DNA of 9,689 bases from Bacteroidota bacterium (lineage in GTDB: Bacteria > Bacteroidota > Bacteroidia > Chitinophagales > Saprospiraceae). A model generated the notes under the pieces. That model was not told the origin of the DNA. It did not search any database and worked only from the letters and a program-made list of their open reading frames with translations. Location of the stretch: NCBI GenBank assembly GCA_024277695.1, contig JAJRUR010000011.1:1-9689 (forward strand), in the 5' to 3' direction. The translations under genes and the position numbers were made by a program. The first letter of the stretch is position 1; each line of letters opens with the position of its first letter. Below, piece after piece: positions 6,129 to 9,689 of this stretch.

Positions 6129-7554
6129 ATCTGATCAGTTTTTTAAAAAGAGTTAAGGTTTTGGAAGAGTAAGGTGGATATTTTAATTTTATGTCCAACC
6201 ATGTACCTGTGCGACTTATGGCTTTGAGTTGTGAAAAATTTCTAAATCCCCATTCTCCGTGATAATAGCCCGAGCCGCTTTGCCCTACACCTCCAAAGGG
6301 TAGATTTGGGTTGTTGAGATGTATGAGTGTATTGTTGATACAAGCACCTCCAAAGCTATATTTGTCGAGAATGTTTTGTATAAAAATTTTCTTTTTGCTA
6401 AAGACATACAGTGCCAGCGGATTGGGATTTTGTGCGATGATATGATCGATTTCATCGAGCTGGTTATAGCTGATGATAGGGAGGATGGGACCAAAAATTT
6501 CTTCCTGCATGATTTTTTGTGTCAGTTGCTTTTGTCGTACCAAGGTCGGCTCTATTTTTAATTGTTCAGCATCATATTTGCCGCCGTAGAGGATATCGGC
6601 TTCTTTGAGGAATGCGAGCATCCTGTCAAAATGAGCTTGATGGATCATTCTGCCCAGACTTTGGCTTCGTAGGGGGTTGTCTGTATAGAATGCTTTGATA
6701 GATTGGATCATTAGATCGGTCAAAATCGGGGCAACAGATCGGTGTACGATGATGTAATCAGGGCTGACACAAGTTTGGCCTGCGTTGTAATATTTTCCCC
6801 ATACGATTCGCCGAGCACTGACGCTGAGATCAGCTGAAGGATCGACGATTGCCGGGCTTTTGCCTCCGAGTTCTAGGGTGATTGGCGTAAGCGTCTTTGC
6901 GGCTTCTATGGCGATTTTTTTTCCTATGGCTGTGCTACCGGTAAAAAATATTTTATCAAATCGAATACTGTTCATGAGCTGTGGCACTACCAAATGCCCT
7001 TTGCCTTGATAGAATGAAATATAATCGGGATCAAAAAATTCCTTTAAAAGTTGTTCAATGATGCGATTGGTATTGGGAGCAAATTCGGAACCCTTGAGTA
7101 CTTGGACATTTCCGGCAGCAACGGATGCGACGAGCGGAGCAAATAACAGCTGAAATGGATAGTTCCACGGTCCTATGATGAGGCTGATACCCAAGGGAGA
7201 TTTACGAATAAAACTCCGTGTAGGGAAGTGGAGTAATGGAGTAGGTTGCAGTTCATCCCGAGCCCAAAATTTTAGATTCCGTCTAGCGGCTTTGATTTCG
7301 GTATAGACAAATCCTATTTCGCTAGCGTAGGCTTCAGCGGGGTTTTTGCCCAGATCCTCCTTTAAGGCTTGTAAGAGTGCTTTTTCGTATTGTTGGATAG
7401 CTTTCTGTAATAGTTGGAGCTGATGTATCCTGTATTTGATATTCTTGGTTTCACCGGATAGGAAAAATGATTTTTGGCGGTGGAGGGCTTGGCTATATGT
7501 CTCGGGAATATTCACAGCAGAAAGGTAGTAATAAAAGTGATAGGGCAAGGGCAC
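6127..7554 (-). CDS. NAD(P)-dependent aldehyde dehydrogenase, class 3 (fatty-aldehyde) type
   Basis: Oxidises aldehydes to carboxylic acids. The length (475 or 462 residues) and the GPWNYPFQLLFAPL pattern place it with ALDH3-type enzymes, which usually take medium- and long-chain or aromatic aldehydes. Key sites, numbered from the ATG, are PWNYPF (129-134, N131), K154 in VLKGSE where most relatives have KPSE, FTGST (204-208), the general base E228 in LELGGKSP, the nucleophile C262 in GQTCVSPDY, EEIFGP (351-356), and PFGGVGQSGSGYYHGEWGF (419-437). All catalytic residues are intact. The start is uncertain. ATG 7554 adds an odd tail (MPLPYHFYYYLSA), whereas GTG 7513-7515 gives VNIPETYSQALHRQKSFF, which fits the family N-terminus better and leaves a normal leader after the candidate promoter at 7561-7591. 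Coordinates here use the longer ATG form. No neighbour suggests a specific pathway. Confidence 0.92.
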   Translation of the reverse strand: MPLPYHFYYYLSAVNIPETYSQALHRQKSFFLSGETKNIKYRIHQLQLLQKAIQQYEKALLQALKEDLGKNPAEAYASEIGFVYTEIKAARRNLKFWARDELQPTPLLHFPTRSFIRKSPLGISLIIGPWNYPFQLLFAPLVASVAAGNVQVLKGSEFAPNTNRIIEQLLKEFFDPDYISFYQGKGHLVVPQLMNSIRFDKIFFTGSTAIGKKIAIEAAKTLTPITLELGGKSPAIVDPSADLSVSARRIVWGKYYNAGQTCVSPDYIIVHRSVAPILTDLMIQSIKAFYTDNPLRSQSLGRMIHQAHFDRMLAFLKEADILYGGKYDAEQLKIEPTLVRQKQLTQKIMQEEIFGPILPIISYNQLDEIDHIIAQNPNPLALYVFSKKKIFIQNILDKYSFGGACINNTLIHLNNPNLPFGGVGQSGSGYYHGEWGFRNFSQLKAISRTGTWLDIKLKYPPYSSKTLTLFKKLIR

Positions 7555-7560
7555 ATCCGG

Positions 7561-7591
7561 CTAAAATATATCACAAAACATGCAGTACAAA
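7561..7591 (-). promoter_or_regulatory. Candidate Bacteroidota-type promoter for the aldehyde dehydrogenase gene
   Basis: On the minus strand TTTG (7588-7591) is followed after 19 bases by TATTTTAG (7561-7568), seven of eight matches to TAnnTTTG. Transcription would begin around 7550-7555, essentially on the ATG at 7554. This would leave that ATG leaderless but give GTG 7515 a leader of nearly 40 bases. The match is by eye only. Confidence 0.35.
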
Positions 7592-7661
7592 ATCTATAAA
7601 TAGCATAATCAATTGATAGTCAGTATAGTTTGTATGGGTGCACCAAACATCGTGCTTTTTG

Positions 7662-8348
7662 CTATTGATCAAGCTCCGGCATATTTTGCAGATTTTTGAT
7701 CCATCGGAGTACCAGCTCGAGTTGCTCTTCTTTGGTCAGGTAAGAGTTATCTAGTTCTATGGCATCTACAGCTTTGACCAGTGGTGAATCGTCTCTGTTC
7801 GAGTCGATCATATCTCGGTGGATTAGATTTTTGCGCACGCGATCTTGGGTTGTTTTGATGCCTTTGGCCATAAGTTCTTCGAATCGGCGTTGTGTTCGTA
7901 TTTGGATTGAAGCAGTTAAGAATATTTTGAGATCTGCATCCGGAAACACTACGGTGCCGATGTCTCTACCATCCATTACGATGCCTCCTTTTTTGGACAT
8001 CTGCCTTTGCTCGAGCACTAGTTTTTGGCGTACAGCCGAAATAGTTGACAGTTGGCTGACGAGTTCATTGACTGCGTGTGATCTGATCTGTTTTTCTACA
8101 TTGATACCGTTGAGCGTGGTAATATTTTTGCCTTGGATTCTTTGCATTCCGATATGGATCAGCTTCAGGTGGTCTATGAGTTGTTGCTCTGTATTCAGCT
8201 GATGCTGAATATAGTATAGTGTTACTGCGCGATACATAGCTCCGGAATCGACGTAGATGTAATCGAGTTTTTCGGCAAGCATACGGGCAAGGGTACTTTT
8301 GCCGCAAGCGGAAAATCCATCAATCGCTATTGTAAGTTTTTTAGACAT
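7662..8348 (-). CDS. cmk: Cytidylate kinase
   Basis: Phosphorylates CMP and dCMP to the diphosphates with ATP in the cytosol, recycling nucleotides from RNA turnover and lipid synthesis. The 228-residue length is normal for bacterial Cmk. Visible motifs are the P-loop GFSACGKST (11-19), DSGAMYRA (34-41) of the NMP-binding region, the signature MDGRDIGTVVFPDA (125-138), and the lid and sugar-binding segment RDMIDSNRDDSPL (178-190). All expected residues are present. ATG at 8346-8348 is chosen; a TTG codon immediately before it (8349-8351) could extend the frame by one residue but is an unlikely start. A terminator-like hairpin stands only about 20 bases upstream of the ATG, so cmk expression may depend on a promoter that overlaps it or on read-through. 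In many bacteria cmk sits next to rpsA; that gene is not here. Confidence 0.96.
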   Translation of the reverse strand: MSKKLTIAIDGFSACGKSTLARMLAEKLDYIYVDSGAMYRAVTLYYIQHQLNTEQQLIDHLKLIHIGMQRIQGKNITTLNGINVEKQIRSHAVNELVSQLSTISAVRQKLVLEQRQMSKKGGIVMDGRDIGTVVFPDADLKIFLTASIQIRTQRRFEELMAKGIKTTQDRVRKNLIHRDMIDSNRDDSPLVKAVDAIELDNSYLTKEEQLELVLRWIKNLQNMPELDQ

Positions 8349-8356
8349 CAAGGGCC

Positions 8357-8393
8357 AAAAATAACAAAAGAGACAAACTATATGCTTGTCTCT
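8357..8393 (-). terminator. Terminator-like hairpin between the DUF2795 gene and cmk
   Basis: On the minus strand AGAGACAA and TTGTCTCT (complement of 8386-8393 and 8369-8376) form a perfect 8-bp stem with a 9-base loop, followed by the U-rich tail TTTGTTATTTTT. It lies about 80 bases after the DUF2795 stop, which suits a terminator for that gene. The tail ends only about 8 bases before the cmk ATG, so it could also act as a leader hairpin for cmk. The stem is half A/T pairs, so termination may be incomplete. Confidence 0.6.
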
Positions 8394-8471
8394 CTTGGTA
8401 TGCGTCCGTTTTAAAAGTTTGTTGCTTTAGGTCAAAAGTGTTGATAAATAACCAAAATTGCCGACAAACAG

Positions 8472-8696
8472 CTAGTATTCGTCTTCATTGAAAAGAAAGT
8501 CATCTTTACGAGGATAATCCGGCCAAATATCGATCATGTTTTCATAAATTTCACCTTCTTCGTCTTCGATGGCTTGGAGGTTTTCGATTACTTCCAGCGG
8601 AGCTCCTGATCGGATGGCGTAGTCGATCAATTCGTCTCGTGTGGCGGGCCAAGGCGCATCCTCCAAATGATGAGCAAGTTCTAGTGTCCAGTACAT
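8472..8696 (-). CDS. DUF2795 family small acidic protein
   Basis: A 74-residue protein, very acidic toward the C-terminus, with no signal peptide or membrane segment. It follows the Bacteroidota DUF2795-type pattern: MYWTLELAHHLEDAPWPATR, DELIDYAIRSGAPLEVIENL, the acidic DEEGEIYENM and the ending IWPDYPRKDDFLFNEDEY. It is strongly reminiscent of small, highly conserved proteins found across this phylum, but no function is established that I can state. The N-terminal half looks like a compact helical domain. It lies 106 bases downstream of queA, with no clear terminator between them, so it may be expressed alone or with queA. A terminator-like hairpin follows it. ATG at 8694-8696 begins the conserved block, so the start is reliable. 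Confidence 0.82.
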   Translation of the reverse strand: MYWTLELAHHLEDAPWPATRDELIDYAIRSGAPLEVIENLQAIEDEEGEIYENMIDIWPDYPRKDDFLFNEDEY

Positions 8697-8802
8697 ATAG
8701 TAATATTAAAAAATTTGTAAAATTCAATCAGATAACTGACATCTATGTAAAAATGTTCCCCAGATCGAACGAAATCTATTTAATAAGTAAAAAACTAAAG
8801 AT

Positions 8803-9689
8803 TTAGATAATCATCATAGCGTCACCGTAACTATAAAAACGATACTTTTTCTTTACTGCCTCTTGATATGCCTCTAAGATGAGCTCTCTTCCTCCGAAGG
8901 CTGCCGTCATGATGAGCAAACTTGACTTCGGTAAGTGGAAGTTGGTAATCATTACATTGGGTATTTTAAATTCATAAGGTGGAAAAATAAATTTATTGGT
9001 CCATCCTTCTACTGCATTGAGTTCATTTTTGGCGGTAACTGCTGACTCAATAGCACGCATAGAAGTGGTACCAATACTGCACACTTTTTGTTGGTTGGCT
9101 CTTGCACGATTTACAATGTCTGCTGTTTTCTTCGGTATTTCAAAATACTCTGTATCCATTTTATGTTTGGAGAGGTCTTCGACTTGTATTTCTCTAAAAG
9201 TACCCAGTCCTACGTGAAGTGTGAGTTCGGCAAAATGGACTCCTTTGATTTCGAGTCTTTTGAGGAGTTCATCACTAAAATGAAATCCCGCCGTAGGGGC
9301 AGCTACCGCCCCTATTTCTTTGGCATATCTGGTCTGATATCTCTCCCTGTCTATAGGTTCGGGATCTCGATGGATGTATTTGGGTAGAGGTGTTTGTCCC
9401 AAAATTTCCAGACGCTGATGAAATTCTTCATTGGTTCCTTCAAAAAAGAACCGGATCGTTCGTCCGCGCGATGTGGTATTATCGACGACTTCAGCTACGA
9501 GTTTTTCTTTATCATTTTTGTCACTGAAATAGAGTTTGTTCCCTACGCGTATCTTACGAGCGGGATGGACTAGCACATCCCAAAGTTGGGATTCTTTGTG
9601 CAACTCTCTGAGGAGAAAGACTTCGATGTCAGCCCCTGTTTTTTCTTTGCGCCCATAGAGTCTGGCAGGGAATACTCGGGTATTATTAA
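8803..9689 (-). CDS. queA: S-adenosylmethionine:tRNA ribosyltransferase-isomerase (5' end cut by window edge)
   Basis: QueA moves the ribose of S-adenosylmethionine onto preQ1 in the anticodon wobble position of tRNA, forming epoxyqueuosine on the way to queuosine. The frame stays open to the right edge. There it reads NNTRVFPARLYGRKEKTGAD, which matches QueA about 55 residues in, so some 295 of the usual 345-350 residues are present. Other motifs are GAVAAPTAGFHFSDELL, LHVGLGTFREIQVEDLSKHK, IGTTSMRAIES, the strongly conserved NFHLPKSSLLIM and the typical C-terminal end RFYSYGDAMMII. HVGLGTFREI has R where many relatives have a proline-containing FRPV or FKPV. A start at TTG 9603 should not be used, because homology continues upstream of it. 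The stop is followed by 106 AT-rich bases before the DUF2795 gene. The true start lies outside the window. Confidence 0.96.
   Translation of the reverse strand, partial: NNTRVFPARLYGRKEKTGADIEVFLLRELHKESQLWDVLVHPARKIRVGNKLYFSDKNDKEKLVAEVVDNTTSRGRTIRFFFEGTNEEFHQRLEILGQTPLPKYIHRDPEPIDRERYQTRYAKEIGAVAAPTAGFHFSDELLKRLEIKGVHFAELTLHVGLGTFREIQVEDLSKHKMDTEYFEIPKKTADIVNRARANQQKVCSIGTTSMRAIESAVTAKNELNAVEGWTNKFIFPPYEFKIPNVMITNFHLPKSSLLIMTAAFGGRELILEAYQEAVKKKYRFYSYGDAMMII

Noticed and set aside
7608..7617. Palindrome ATCAATTGAT between cmk and the aldehyde dehydrogenase gene
   Set aside because: Short, AT-rich and without spacing to a promoter-like site; expected by chance.
8349..8351. TTG codon as the cmk start
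   Set aside because: It sits directly before an ATG that begins the conserved Cmk N-terminus.
9601..9603. TTG codon as the queA start
   Set aside because: Clear QueA homology continues upstream of it to the window edge, so the gene is simply truncated by the window.

Overview
This is a stretch of ordinary chromosome from a Bacteroidota bacterium. The signs are a type IX secretion (T9SS) C-terminal sorting domain, an FtsZ ending in the NPFLHDNVD-type tail, a DUF4369-like/TlpA lipoprotein, the small DUF2853 and DUF2795 proteins, the short PurL form, and promoter-like sites with TTG about 20 bases from a TAnnTTTG-like box. The order Saprospirales is a guess from protein flavour only. I see no insertion sequence, phage gene, CRISPR array, rRNA or tRNA.

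Layout: the 3' part of ftsZ runs rightward from the left edge and ends at a strong rho-independent terminator (748-775). Every other gene lies on the minus strand, so transcription converges between about 681 and 934. Read in their own direction, from the right edge leftward, the minus-strand genes are: queA (5' end cut by the window edge), a DUF2795 protein, a hairpin with a U-rich tail, cmk, a class-3-type aldehyde dehydrogenase, a 340-base gene-free stretch, a DUF2853 protein with its own terminator, purL followed 18 bases later by a TlpA-like lipoprotein, and finally a secreted thioredoxin followed 20 bases later by a tiny protein that is only a signal peptide plus a T9SS sorting domain.

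How the genes fit together: most are housekeeping (cell division, purine synthesis, CMP phosphorylation, queuosine tRNA modification). Two likely two-gene operons mix themes: purL with an envelope thioredoxin, and a secreted thioredoxin with a cargo-less sorting-domain protein. Both place thiol-disulfide proteins in the cell envelope.

I found no clear novel system. The most unusual items are the cargo-less T9SS protein paired with a thioredoxin, a GC-rich structured element at 6053-6128 in otherwise AT-rich gene-free DNA, and a terminator-like hairpin directly in front of cmk. Several start codons were refined: the thioredoxin starts at ATG 1794, cmk at ATG 8348, and the aldehyde dehydrogenase may start at GTG 7515.
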